Assembly: GCA_964644375.1 (NCBI GenBank)
Contig: CAZXWJ010000200.1
Coordinates: forward strand, 1-8,067
Direction of reading: 5' to 3'
DNA from: CAYNYM01 sp964644375
GTDB taxonomy: Bacteria; Desulfobacterota; DSM-4660; Desulfatiglandales; HGW-15
DNA: 8,067 nt
Positions 1 to 6,584 of the stretch are shown piece by piece. Each line of letters begins with the position of its first letter. Position 1 is the first letter of the stretch. A program made the translations under genes and the position numbers. The notes beneath the pieces are model-generated. The model was given only the letters and a program-made list of their open reading frames with translations, was not told where the DNA came from and ran no database searches.

Positions 1-60
1 ATCAGGCAGGCGGGCCTCACCCGTATCTCACTCCAGGCGGAGGTGGAGCAGTCGCCGTGA
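1..60 (+). CDS. exbD: C-terminal end of an ExbD/TolR-like biopolymer transport protein (partial)
   Basis: Only the last 19 codons are in the window, in frame 1, ending with TGA at 58-60. The visible tail reads as an alanine-glycine turn followed by a short beta strand (QAGLTRISLQAEVEQ), which fits the end of the periplasmic domain of ExbD/TolR proteins, where a helix is followed by a G-[IV]-x-x-[IV]-x-[LI] strand. ExbD works with ExbB in the inner membrane to use the proton gradient to energise TonB. The following gene is a TonB protein whose GTG start overlaps this stop as GTGA, which indicates translational coupling and strongly supports the ExbD reading. The family call rests on a very short fragment plus context; TolR would be the main alternative. 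Confidence 0.6.
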   Translation: MRQAGLTRISLQAEVEQSP

Positions 61-833
61 AAAGCCTTATCCCGGCCGCCATGCTCGCCCTTTTGCTTCA
101 TGGCCTTTTCCTGTTCGTGCCCCCCGAGTGGAGGCCCGGGAGGTCAAAGCCATTGTTGCGACCCCGGCCCGTCACCATGACCTTCTCATACCGTGCTCCT
201 GCAAAACCTGCGGTATCGTCGGCAGAAACAACCCCGGCCATTCGAAAACCTCCCGCCCCGGCCTCTCCCAAGCGATTGAAGAACGAGACAAAGCCGCCGA
301 TCTCCAAGCCCCGGCCGAAAATTCGAAAACGTGAAAAGAAAAAAGTGCGTCCCCGACCGGCAGCCGGGGAACGTCCTCCTGCATCTCCTCCCCCGAGGCT
401 GGCCGCTTCCACTGAAAAAGAGGTCACAGGAGAAACCGCAGCCATTTCCGACACGCCTTTTCCCAAGGGCATCAGACCCTTTTCTCCCAAGGCGGTACCT
501 CAAGGGCAGGGTTTACAGGGGAGGCATAAAACGGCCCCTGATTCGGCGCCTCCGCCCCTGGTCGAGGCCATTCCCGTTTACAGGGAAAATCCGGCCCCCC
601 GATACCCCCGGACCGCAAGGCGCCGCGGCTACGAAGGCGCTGTTCTTCTCGAAGTCCTTGTCAACCGTGAAGGGAAGGTGAAAGAATTGCGCATTTTTCG
701 TTCCAGCGGATACCCTGTCCTGGACAAGGCGGCGCTTTCCTCAGTTAAAAAATGGATTTTTGAACCCGGCAAACGCGGGGATGAAAGCATTGAGATGTGG
801 GTCAAGATTCCGGTGAGCTTTCGGCTGAAGTGA
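57..833 (+). CDS. tonB: TonB family energy transducer
   Basis: A 258-residue TonB protein that would couple the inner-membrane ExbB-ExbD motor to outer-membrane TonB-dependent receptors. Residues 7-22 form the single N-terminal membrane anchor and contain a histidine (H15) where TonB anchors carry their conserved one. Residues about 30-170 are a long Pro/Lys/Arg-rich linker expected to span the periplasm. Residues about 178-258 are a clear TonB C-terminal domain: the YPRTARRRGYEG box (183-194), the strand VLLEVLVNREGKV, the SSGYPVLDKAAL helix entry (216-227), WIFEP (233-237) and the closing PVSFRL. The start is GTG at 57, overlapping the upstream ExbD-like stop by four bases. The gene converges on the minus-strand operon with 15 bases between stops. 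The family call is secure; the substrate transported is not shown by the sequence. Confidence 0.95.
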   Translation: MKSLIPAAMLALLLHGLFLFVPPEWRPGRSKPLLRPRPVTMTFSYRAPAKPAVSSAETTPAIRKPPAPASPKRLKNETKPPISKPRPKIRKREKKKVRPRPAAGERPPASPPPRLAASTEKEVTGETAAISDTPFPKGIRPFSPKAVPQGQGLQGRHKTAPDSAPPPLVEAIPVYRENPAPRYPRTARRRGYEGAVLLEVLVNREGKVKELRIFRSSGYPVLDKAALSSVKKWIFEPGKRGDESIEMWVKIPVSFRLK

Positions 834-848
834 TGAATGAATCATGAT

Positions 849-1388
849 TTAGTCAAGGTGTTTTGGCTTTTTGCGCTCGGCCCGCCTTTGTTTCCGGTTT
901 TCACTCCCTTTGGGGGAAGGGGGTTCTTTTCCGTTCTGGATCGTTCGGTCGGAGAGGATATTCACCACCCGGTGAACGGTATCGGAAGGAGAATACCGAT
1001 CCAGAAGGCATCCTGAAATTTTGGCGACAACCTCTTTTTTCGGATAATCCATTTGAAACAGCTTTTTATACTCGTCCAGGGCTTCGCCATATAACGTCAG
1101 TTCCTTGAACGCCTCGGCCTGATCCAGGATGCCCTGAATACCGCCATGACTGTCGACGGCCTGTTTGATCGCGGTGATTTCTTCACCGGATATTTGCCCG
1201 ATGTCCCCCTGGTCCTGAGCGGAAATTTCTTTTCGTAATGACAATATCTGTTCTTTGATTTTTTCCCGGGCTTTTGGGTTGAGCCTTTTTTCGCCTACCA
1301 GTATCTGCTGGTAGATGTTGAGCGCTTCTTCGGGGAGGCCCATTGATTGATAGACTTTCGCCTCGTTGATTTTTGCGAAGATATCCAT
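849..1388 (-). CDS. TPR-like repeat protein, last gene of the GTPase operon
   Basis: A 179-residue soluble protein with no signal peptide. Two tetratricopeptide-like units are visible: residues about 4-37 (INEAKVYQSMGLPEEALNIYQQIL) and about 87-118 (LDQAEAFKELTLYGEALDEYKKLF), each with the small-residue, Y/L, G-L, EA and Y pattern of TPR helix pairs. Between them is a charged helix (38-60). Residues 150-179 are a very basic, probably disordered tail rich in Lys and Arg (NRKQRRAERKKPK). TPR proteins usually serve as scaffolds, so a partner-binding role in the upstream GTPase/roadblock module is an inference. It starts 10 bases after the stop of the roadblock-like gene; an AGGA element lies only about 3-4 bases before the ATG, a tight spacing. 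I see no intrinsic terminator after the TAA. The exact function is unknown. Confidence 0.8.
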   Translation of the reverse strand: MDIFAKINEAKVYQSMGLPEEALNIYQQILVGEKRLNPKAREKIKEQILSLRKEISAQDQGDIGQISGEEITAIKQAVDSHGGIQGILDQAEAFKELTLYGEALDEYKKLFQMDYPKKEVVAKISGCLLDRYSPSDTVHRVVNILSDRTIQNGKEPPSPKGSENRKQRRAERKKPKHLD

Positions 1389-1398
1389 TCTTCCTGTT

Positions 1399-1758
1399 CT
1401 ATTTCCCTTTCTTGAAAAAGGACTTCAGGCCTTTACCTTTTGGTGCTACCTTTTCGAGAGAAGGCAAGAGCATATCACAATTCAGCCTCACCATTGCAAC
1501 GGGGGCGAGGGTGCCCATGGTGATCAGGAGATAGCCCGGTGCCACCTTTCGAATATAAATTCTCTTTTTCCCGAAAAGCAGGTCCGCCTCCCTGATACCC
1601 TCCAGGGTCTGCACGAGGCGCTGCCATCCGTTTTGCGTCGGAATTTGTCTGGGTGGAGACAGAGGAAACGCTTCAAAGAGCCTTTCTCCTTTACGGGACA
1701 AGAGAATAATCCCGTGAATACTATCGAGGTTCAGAATGTCATTGAACAGGGCTTTCAA
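1399..1758 (-). CDS. Divergent roadblock/LC7-like small protein
   Basis: A 119-residue soluble protein. The alternation of an N-terminal helix (2-10), a strand with a K-G turn (HGIILLSRKGERLFEAF, 15-31), a long helix (43-57), three strands (65-91, including YIRKVAPGYLLITMG) and a final helix (94-103) fits the alpha-beta roadblock/LC7 fold, the fold of MglB-type GTPase regulators. It is much more divergent than the roadblock protein at 7260-7664. The tail (106-119) is strongly basic (KGKGLKSFFKKGK). The start is TTG, overlapping the response-regulator gene by 20 bases; a GGAG element six bases upstream supports it. An ATG at 1742-1740 is in another frame and cannot be the start. The overlap suggests translational coupling with the response regulator. 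The assignment is by fold pattern only. Confidence 0.65.
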   Translation of the reverse strand: MKALFNDILNLDSIHGIILLSRKGERLFEAFPLSPPRQIPTQNGWQRLVQTLEGIREADLLFGKKRIYIRKVAPGYLLITMGTLAPVAMVRLNCDMLLPSLEKVAPKGKGLKSFFKKGK

Positions 1759-2830
1759 GGTCTTCTCCGATATCGATTTCCGGTTTTACATTCTCTAAGA
1801 TCGCGCTGAGGGTTTGCATAATTCGGTCCCGGGGACACTTTCGGTTGACACGGAGGACCGTCGTGCCTTGGCCCGGCAAGAGGATGAAATCCTCCGCCTG
1901 ATCCCTGCTGATATAACCGACGCGGAATTCCCCCGCATCGCAAATCTCCCCTATGCGTGCGATTTCCAGCATCATGCCGTCCCAGGTTGGATCCTGATAG
2001 ATGTCCTCGAGTCCGCTTCTGTCCCCAAGGGTCTGTCTCCATTCGGCCCTGATCTTTTCCTCAAAGCTGTAAAGTGGCCTTCCCTTCAGGTGTATGATTT
2101 TTTCCGATCCTTCCATCGGCGTTTCCGGAACGCTTCGATGCCGGGTGTCATCTTGTTCATCCTTTAATCGCATGGCCTCAAGCAGTATCGCTCGAAGATC
2201 ACCCTCGAGTCTTTTTTCTTTTAACGGGCAGAAGTCCTGGATCGAAAGGTTGACCTCTTCCCAGGAAAAAATCTCATGCGCAGCGGATTCCCCACGGGAC
2301 CCCTTGATTCGTGCATCGAGCAGTTCCCCGTCTCTGAAAAAGAGGACCCCCTGCCGCCCTGTTGCATTGTCAAGGAGGCGGATGGTGCATGTCCTTTCCT
2401 CCATCTCCATCAGTTGAAGAAACATGCCTGAGGACACATTATTCAAGGTGCCTCCGTCGGAGGTCTTTTTCAGGGCGGCCACGATTTGGCCGGCCAGTTC
2501 TTTGATCATAAAAGGTTTTTCAACATAAGCCTCGGCCCCGACCTTTCGGGCCAGATGCGCCGTTTCAGGCGTGCCGTACCCGGTGATGACAATGACCGGG
2601 ATGTCGGGGTAGAGTTGATGCATTCGGGTCATGAGAGAGACCCCGTCCATTCGGGGCATTTTGAGATCCGATATCACCAGCGATATGCTGTTTTCCTTTA
2701 ATTTTTCCAGGGCAACGATGCCGTCCCCGGCCATCAAGACGGATAGGGTTTCGTCGTATATTTCGAGCCCGTCTTTCAAGGAAAGCAACATTTCCTGATC
2801 ATCGTCGACAACCATCACATTCTTTTTCAT
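1739..2830 (-). CDS. Response regulator with REC, PATAN/DUF4388 and a C-terminal roadblock-like region
   Basis: A 363-residue cytoplasmic protein. Residues 1-120 are a canonical receiver domain: acidic triplet D9-D11, phosphoacceptor D55 in SDLKMPRMDG, T83 and K105 in VEKPF. Residues about 128-225 fit the PATAN/DUF4388 domain, with a hydrophobic helix (SSGMFLQLMEM), strand TCTIRLL, the turn GVLFFRDGELLDAR (161-174) and helix GESAAHEIFSW. Residues about 240-345 are less certain, but the block GEFRVGYIS...DFILLPGQGTTVLRVNRKCPRDRI has the strand-strand-helix order of the second half of a roadblock fold. There is no DNA-binding, GGDEF, AAA or kinase output, so signalling by protein interaction is likely. 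No cognate histidine kinase is in the window. It starts 19 bases after the preceding gene, with an AAGG element before the ATG, and overlaps the next gene by 20 bases. Confidence 0.9.
   Translation of the reverse strand: MKKNVMVVDDDQEMLLSLKDGLEIYDETLSVLMAGDGIVALEKLKENSISLVISDLKMPRMDGVSLMTRMHQLYPDIPVIVITGYGTPETAHLARKVGAEAYVEKPFMIKELAGQIVAALKKTSDGGTLNNVSSGMFLQLMEMEERTCTIRLLDNATGRQGVLFFRDGELLDARIKGSRGESAAHEIFSWEEVNLSIQDFCPLKEKRLEGDLRAILLEAMRLKDEQDDTRHRSVPETPMEGSEKIIHLKGRPLYSFEEKIRAEWRQTLGDRSGLEDIYQDPTWDGMMLEIARIGEICDAGEFRVGYISRDQAEDFILLPGQGTTVLRVNRKCPRDRIMQTLSAILENVKPEIDIGEDLESPVQ
1765..1768 (-). promoter_or_regulatory. Ribosome-binding site for the TTG start at 1758
   Basis: GGAG on the minus strand ends six bases before TTG at 1758-1756, inside the end of the response-regulator gene. 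No in-frame ATG is available near this start. Confidence 0.6.
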
Positions 2831-2849
2831 TCAGCCTTTTCCCTTGATT

Positions 2850-3836
2850 TTAGGCGTTTATTCCGGGCACTAAAAGTCCCTTTCCGTGCTCAATGACCAG
2901 GTGGGAGGCCTCAATTTTGATTTCTGAAAATACGCCCCATTCTTCGGCCAGTTCCTTTACCGCGGTCACCACCCCTTCAATGAGATCCTTATCGCTTGCC
3001 TCCCCGTGAAAGAAGATCTTCCGGTCCGAATATTCGAACTCGGCGGCAAAAGGATCAAGAAAGGCGAAGCGATCCGCCATCTCGACAAACTTTTTTCGAA
3101 GGAGAATATTGAATTTTGCCCGGTTTTTTTTGTCTGTTTTGACGATATCTTCCAACCGGGCGAGCAGGGCCTCGAGGGGTTCAATAACACTGATTTCCGC
3201 CGCCTTTTCCCTGTCGGTGGCTTTCAAGTCTCCTTTTTTGTCCTCTTCCGCCGAGATCTTGCTTACGTGAAAAACACCGCCGACCTTTTTTGTCTTCTCT
3301 ATGAGGCGTTCCCGGTTCTCGCTGGAGGCCTCAAGGCCGCCTCTTTCCCAGGAATAGGATCCGCCGATGAACTGTCCGCCGTAAAAAAATAGAAAGCCCC
3401 TTTCCTTGTCGCCATTCATTGACGCCTCGATGAACCCCGTAAGTTTCTCCGCGCTCATCTTGTTTATGAGTCCTACAAGATCCGTAAATTCGGTGGACAG
3501 GTCGCGGTAGATTTTTTTTGCAGCGGGTATGCTTGCCCAGAAATAGATCTTTTCGGGATCAATTTGGTAGACATCAATGGTATAGTTGTTTTTTTCGGCC
3601 TCCCGCATCATGCGGTCAACCGCCGTTTTCCCCGAAGTCTCCCCCTCACGGTCTTTCAAAATCCCGCCCAGGACCGCGTCTTTTTCAAAAAAAATGGCAC
3701 CTTCCGAAGAGGCGGACTTGAGGTAGAGGCCACCCGCACCCAACTCATCCTGGTAGTGTTCAAGCAATCGCTTCATGTTCACATAATAGCTGTTCAGGTT
3801 TTCAATGACAGGTTTATCCTTTGGAATAACAACCAT
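2850..3836 (-). CDS. Tandem PATAN-like protein of unknown function
   Basis: A 328-residue soluble protein that I cannot name. Two segments have the PATAN/DUF4388 core of strand, G-x-[IL]-F-F turn and a following glycine-rich strand: residues 34-60 (GGLYLKSASSEGAIFFEKD) and residues 131-160 (LTGFIEASMNGDKERGFLFFYGG). They are separated by a Y-rich segment (85-112). Residues about 215-328 form a third region with a long helix (218-256), the motif FLDPFAAEFEY (259-269), strand KIFFHG (273-278) and a helix-strand end. This third region looks like a separate domain that I do not recognise. The start ATG has an AGGGGA element just upstream. It follows the receptor gene after 134 bases and precedes the PATAN-containing response regulator, so the two probably belong to one pathway. 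Family resemblance is by eye and moderately sure. Confidence 0.75.
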   Translation of the reverse strand: MVVIPKDKPVIENLNSYYVNMKRLLEHYQDELGAGGLYLKSASSEGAIFFEKDAVLGGILKDREGETSGKTAVDRMMREAEKNNYTIDVYQIDPEKIYFWASIPAAKKIYRDLSTEFTDLVGLINKMSAEKLTGFIEASMNGDKERGFLFFYGGQFIGGSYSWERGGLEASSENRERLIEKTKKVGGVFHVSKISAEEDKKGDLKATDREKAAEISVIEPLEALLARLEDIVKTDKKNRAKFNILLRKKFVEMADRFAFLDPFAAEFEYSDRKIFFHGEASDKDLIEGVVTAVKELAEEWGVFSEIKIEASHLVIEHGKGLLVPGINA

Positions 3837-3970
3837 TTTTTTCCCCTATCCACGTGTCGATCAGAAAGTAGGTCCGTGTCCATCCCGTCTCTTTGAAAAT
3901 CGAAAAAAACATCATGCCGGCAGTTGCGAAAATGGTCAAACAGGATGCTGGCCGCTCGCGCCCCTCGGTC

Positions 3971-5125
3971 TTACCGGCGCCGGCGCAATCTCTCTATGGA
4001 CAGCCGAATACTGTCCTGCATTCTTGCAACCGCCTGGGCGAGGTCGCCGAGTTCATCTCTTGAATCGATTTCGATCTCGGCATCCATGTCCCCCACACTG
4101 ATTCTTTCGGCAATATTGGTCAGGTTCCTGATGTTTCCTGTCAAACGCTGTCCGTATAGGGCCACGACAAAGCCGATAAGGAGAAGGGTTCCCCCGAGAA
4201 TTCCAAAGACGATATTTTTTGTAGCCTTCGTCATTTTTTTTGCTTGGGATTCCAACTGGAGGATGGGGCGGGTGAATTCATCGAGATAAGTTGTCGCGGC
4301 GATCACAAAGGGCGTTCCCTTCACGGGCGAGCAGACCATGTATTTGTCTCTGAAAGAGCCGTCCTTATCCTGCCAGGTGTAATAGCCTCTGGATTCGGTA
4401 TCGTCTTTTCCACTGCTGAAGACCTTCCAGAACCCCGCAAAACTTTGGCCCATTGGTTCGCGCAGCTTCGACATATCGAATCCGATGAGTTCGGGATTCA
4501 CGTGAACCCAGTTCCGCCATACCCCGCTGTCGTCAGGAACGGCATGAAGGGCCGTGTACCCCGTCTTGCCCACCTTTTGGACGGCGACGGCCCTGAAGTC
4601 CGAATCGGTATGAAATTGTTCTCTTTTGAGGTCCGAATGGTTGTCGACATAGAGTTTTACCTCGGACGCCACGGCCCTCGCCTTGTCTTGAATGATCGTT
4701 TCAGCGAGGTTGGTGACGACCTTCGTGCTCTCGCCGGTGATGAGGCCTGAAAGGCTGTTTAACTGGCCCAAATAAAGGAGTCCGGCGGTGACAATCAGAA
4801 CAATGGGAATAAAGAAGAAAAGAATAAAGATCTTGCCTCTCAACCCCATGCCTTTTCCCTTTGGTCCGGTAACCTTCGGCGATTTCATCATCTGGGTCTT
4901 CTGAGCAGCATCGCCCTCTTCCGAGGTCTCACTCGGGGCTTCCGTTTCAGCCATGGGTTCCTGCGAGAGCGGAGGATTCAAGACATTTTCTGCCTCTTGC
5001 GGTTCCGGCTTAGGTACGGTAATCACATGCCCACATGCCTGACACTTCGCTTTCGCCTCTCGTCCCTTTATCTTTGCCGGGTCGATTTGATATTTTTTCC
5101 CACACTCCTCACAAATGATTATCAT
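3971..5125 (-). CDS. Membrane receptor: zinc ribbon, periplasmic Cache-like sensor and terminal HAMP
   Basis: A 384-residue inner-membrane protein. The N-terminus is an MJ0042-type zinc ribbon with C5-x2-C8 and C28-x2-C31, followed by an acidic, Pro-rich linker (38-85). TM1 is at about 99-120, preceded by Lys/Arg-rich residues (cytoplasmic N-terminus). Residues about 121-300 would lie in the periplasm and resemble a single Cache-like sensor domain, with a long initial helix and the GKTGYTALHAVPDDS strand (186-200). TM2 is at about 303-325. Residues about 326-378 are a HAMP domain with the typical SVGDMDAEI and SRDELGDLAQAVARM motifs. The protein then stops after RRRR: there is no methyl-accepting, kinase or cyclase domain. 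AGGAG lies six bases before the ATG. The 175-base gap upstream may hold its own promoter, but I saw no convincing one. Its signal presumably passes to a separate partner. Confidence 0.9.
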   Translation of the reverse strand: MIIICEECGKKYQIDPAKIKGREAKAKCQACGHVITVPKPEPQEAENVLNPPLSQEPMAETEAPSETSEEGDAAQKTQMMKSPKVTGPKGKGMGLRGKIFILFFFIPIVLIVTAGLLYLGQLNSLSGLITGESTKVVTNLAETIIQDKARAVASEVKLYVDNHSDLKREQFHTDSDFRAVAVQKVGKTGYTALHAVPDDSGVWRNWVHVNPELIGFDMSKLREPMGQSFAGFWKVFSSGKDDTESRGYYTWQDKDGSFRDKYMVCSPVKGTPFVIAATTYLDEFTRPILQLESQAKKMTKATKNIVFGILGGTLLLIGFVVALYGQRLTGNIRNLTNIAERISVGDMDAEIEIDSRDELGDLAQAVARMQDSIRLSIERLRRRR

Positions 5126-5300
5126 AGTTTGCTCCTTGCTTAAATTTTCCCATCCGTCTTCCGGTCGGTTATCTCAAGCCCGCTGTTTAAAGATAAAATT
5201 TCCGCCCCATTCTTTTCATGGCGTTATTCCTTAAAAAACCTCTTCCGGTGTAGCACTTTTGAAGAGATCGATCCTACCCGATGTTTGGACGACAAGTTGA

Positions 5301-5771
5301 TCAGTAACCCTTTTCTTTGATCTTGTTGATCATATGCTGCTTGAAGTCGACTTTTTTTTCATCACGCTGAATTTCACGGGAAAGAAGTTCGACCAATTCA
5401 GCCGCTCTTTGACTGGGAACCCGAGACAAGTTGAGATCCAGATCGGCGACGGCGTCCTCTACCAGAATTTCGGCAATGGGACCGACGGCCAGGGCCAACT
5501 CGGCGTTTAAGGTATTCAAGAAATCTTTGTCCAGCAATTTGACGGCGCCCGGGGCCGGCTCTATCAGTTTCAATTCCTGGAGCTTTATAAGTATTTCCCT
5601 GATATCCGTAAGTCCCAGACCGGTTTTTTTCGAAATGGCAAGAACAGTATTCTTACCGTCCATTTCCATGAGCACATTCAACATATGGCCGTCGAAAGAG
5701 AATTGTCCCATGTCCTTTCTTGTGATACGCCTGAAGACCATTCCGGGAATTTCACCAGATAAAACATGCAT
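5301..5771 (-). CDS. Winged-helix-like protein with a conserved-looking C-terminal helical domain
   Basis: A 156-residue soluble protein. Residues about 26-72 look like a winged-helix or similar three-helix domain (helix LNVLMEMDG, turn, helix TVLAISKKTGL, helix LTDIREILIKLQELKLIEP), the pattern often seen where a domain tests a degree of 'stringency' between modules rather than binding DNA. Residues about 84-150 form a helical unit with the motif ELALAVGPIAEILVEDAV (91-108) and a closing SREIQRDEKKVDFKQHM. I recall similar GPIA-containing C-terminal domains on delta-proteobacterial kinases and regulators (possibly DUF8082), but cannot confirm it. The frame is open 16 codons further upstream, but the ATG chosen has AGGAGG seven bases before it, and the longer version would read through a hairpin. 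It lies between the helical protein and the receptor in the GTPase operon. Confidence 0.8.
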   Translation of the reverse strand: MHVLSGEIPGMVFRRITRKDMGQFSFDGHMLNVLMEMDGKNTVLAISKKTGLGLTDIREILIKLQELKLIEPAPGAVKLLDKDFLNTLNAELALAVGPIAEILVEDAVADLDLNLSRVPSQRAAELVELLSREIQRDEKKVDFKQHMINKIKEKGY

Positions 5772-5778
5772 TGGATTG

Positions 5779-5784
5779 CCTCCT
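5779..5784 (-). promoter_or_regulatory. Ribosome-binding site deciding the start at 5771
   Basis: The minus strand reads AGGAGG, a perfect Shine-Dalgarno core, seven bases before ATG at 5771-5769. It supports the 156-residue form over a start at 5819, which has no comparable site. Confidence 0.85.
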
Positions 5785-5792
5785 GTCCTTTT

Positions 5793-5808
5793 GCCCGCCC
5801 TGGCGGGC
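5793..5808. repeat. Short GC-rich hairpin in the leader of the winged-helix gene
   Basis: GCCCGCC at 5793-5799 pairs with GGCGGGC at 5802-5808, a perfect 7-bp inverted repeat around two bases. On the minus-strand mRNA it ends eight bases before the AGGAGG of the gene at 5771, in an otherwise ordinary 78-base spacer. It could stabilise or process the polycistronic message, modulate ribosome access, or be a relic of a small dispersed palindrome. There is no following U-run, so it is not an intrinsic terminator. Confidence 0.6.
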
Positions 5809-5849
5809 AGATCACACATTCGTCCTCTTCAATTGGATGCCAAGCTCGA

Positions 5850-6572
5850 TTAAGAGGGGTCCTTTCCTTCTGTTTCTCTCCATAGAGTCAACTCCACCCG
5901 GAGCGCTCGAAATTCTTCCCGTATGAGTCCCTTGATTTCCTCCAAGGCACAGGCAAAGGCTTCCTGCGACGGCAGGGCATTTTTTTCGAGATCCCGGATC
6001 CTTTCTCCCGATAGAGGGTCCTCTTTTATTATCGGCCTGACCGTTGGTTTTTTTTCCGTGGAAGAGAATGGTTTTTTCGATGATTGCCCTTTCCTGTCAA
6101 GGTGTTTCTTCAGTCGCCACGACGCGATTTGTTTCTTTAAATTTTTGAAGTTTTTTACCTCGTCCAAAAGTATCTTTTTCTTTTCCTTTTTTGTGATGTT
6201 GTTATCGAGGGTGACTTTTTCCAGGGCGTAAAAGGCCGAGTTCAGTATGCCCATAGCCCTTGGATGGGACTTGACCTTGTTCAGCTTGATGTACTTGGCG
6301 AGCGCTTCGAGAATTTGGAGAAATACCTGGAGATCTTTGTCGTCCCTGCAGGTCTGTCCCATTTCGGAGACCAGGTCGATGAACGGATTCATGGTATTGT
6401 CGGAGATTTCCCAGTCTATCGATAGGAGCAATGACTTTAATTGCTGAAGAAAGGCGTTTTGGAAATTATCCTCTGTTTTTGTGAAATCGAGGGTCTCTTC
6501 ACTATTCGAGAAAAAATGATCCAGGCGGCTTTCCAACTCTTTTGCGACACTGCTTTCCTTCGATTCAACCAA
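5850..6572 (-). CDS. Unrecognised helical protein co-transcribed with the GTPase
   Basis: A 240-residue soluble, mostly alpha-helical protein without a signal peptide or membrane segment. Residues about 36-150 form a compact helical block with FLQQLKSLLLSIDWEISD (41-58), LQVFLQILEALAKYI (81-95), the SHPRAMGILNSAFYALEKV helix (102-120) and a basic helix rich in Lys (128-156). Residues about 160-185 are a low-complexity basic linker, and 200-232 is a last amphipathic helix (ALEEIKGLIREEFRALRVEL). The block seems familiar from delta-proteobacterial signalling proteins, but I cannot give a family name. The start is TTG, fixed by AGGAGG six bases upstream; the SD overlaps the TAG stop of the GTPase gene. 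Tight linkage to the GTPase makes it a candidate partner or effector (inference). Confidence 0.8.
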   Translation of the reverse strand: MVESKESSVAKELESRLDHFFSNSEETLDFTKTEDNFQNAFLQQLKSLLLSIDWEISDNTMNPFIDLVSEMGQTCRDDKDLQVFLQILEALAKYIKLNKVKSHPRAMGILNSAFYALEKVTLDNNITKKEKKKILLDEVKNFKNLKKQIASWRLKKHLDRKGQSSKKPFSSTEKKPTVRPIIKEDPLSGERIRDLEKNALPSQEAFACALEEIKGLIREEFRALRVELTLWRETEGKDPS

Positions 6573-6578
6573 TTTTTG

Positions 6579-6584
6579 CCTCCT
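6579..6584 (-). promoter_or_regulatory. Ribosome-binding site deciding the TTG start at 6572
   Basis: AGGAGG on the minus strand lies six bases before the TTG at 6572-6570. It overlaps the TAG stop codon of the GTPase gene (6585-6583), so termination and initiation are physically linked. Confidence 0.85.

Noticed and set aside
98..503. Long minus-strand frames opposite the TonB gene.
   Set aside because: They are antisense frames of a Pro/Arg-rich GC-rich linker; the TonB reading has clear domain motifs.
906..930. CCCTT...AAGGG hairpin followed by GGTTCTTTT on the plus strand as terminator of the TonB operon.
   Set aside because: Stem of five pairs, interrupted tail and location within the TPR gene; more likely a codon accident.
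3814..3915. Minus-strand 33-codon frame between the receptor and the tandem PATAN gene, with several aromatic residues (MMFFSIFKETGW start).
   Set aside because: No Shine-Dalgarno before its ATGs and it overlaps the start of the PATAN gene out of frame; nothing supports translation.
4244..4750. Plus-strand 168-codon frame within the receptor gene.
   Set aside because: Shadow frame of the receptor's periplasmic domain; no recognisable domain, and the opposite strand has full Cache/HAMP structure.
5126..5300. Possible promoter or leader peptide (10 codons, MKRMGRKFYL) before the receptor gene.
   Set aside because: No good -35/-10 pair or sigma-54 site of proper sequence (GG-N10-GC near 5140 lacks the conserved flanks and is too close to the start); the peptide is too short to support.
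5772..5819. Sixteen-codon N-terminal extension of the winged-helix-like protein.
   Set aside because: It would run through the GC hairpin and the AGGAGG site, and lacks its own RBS.
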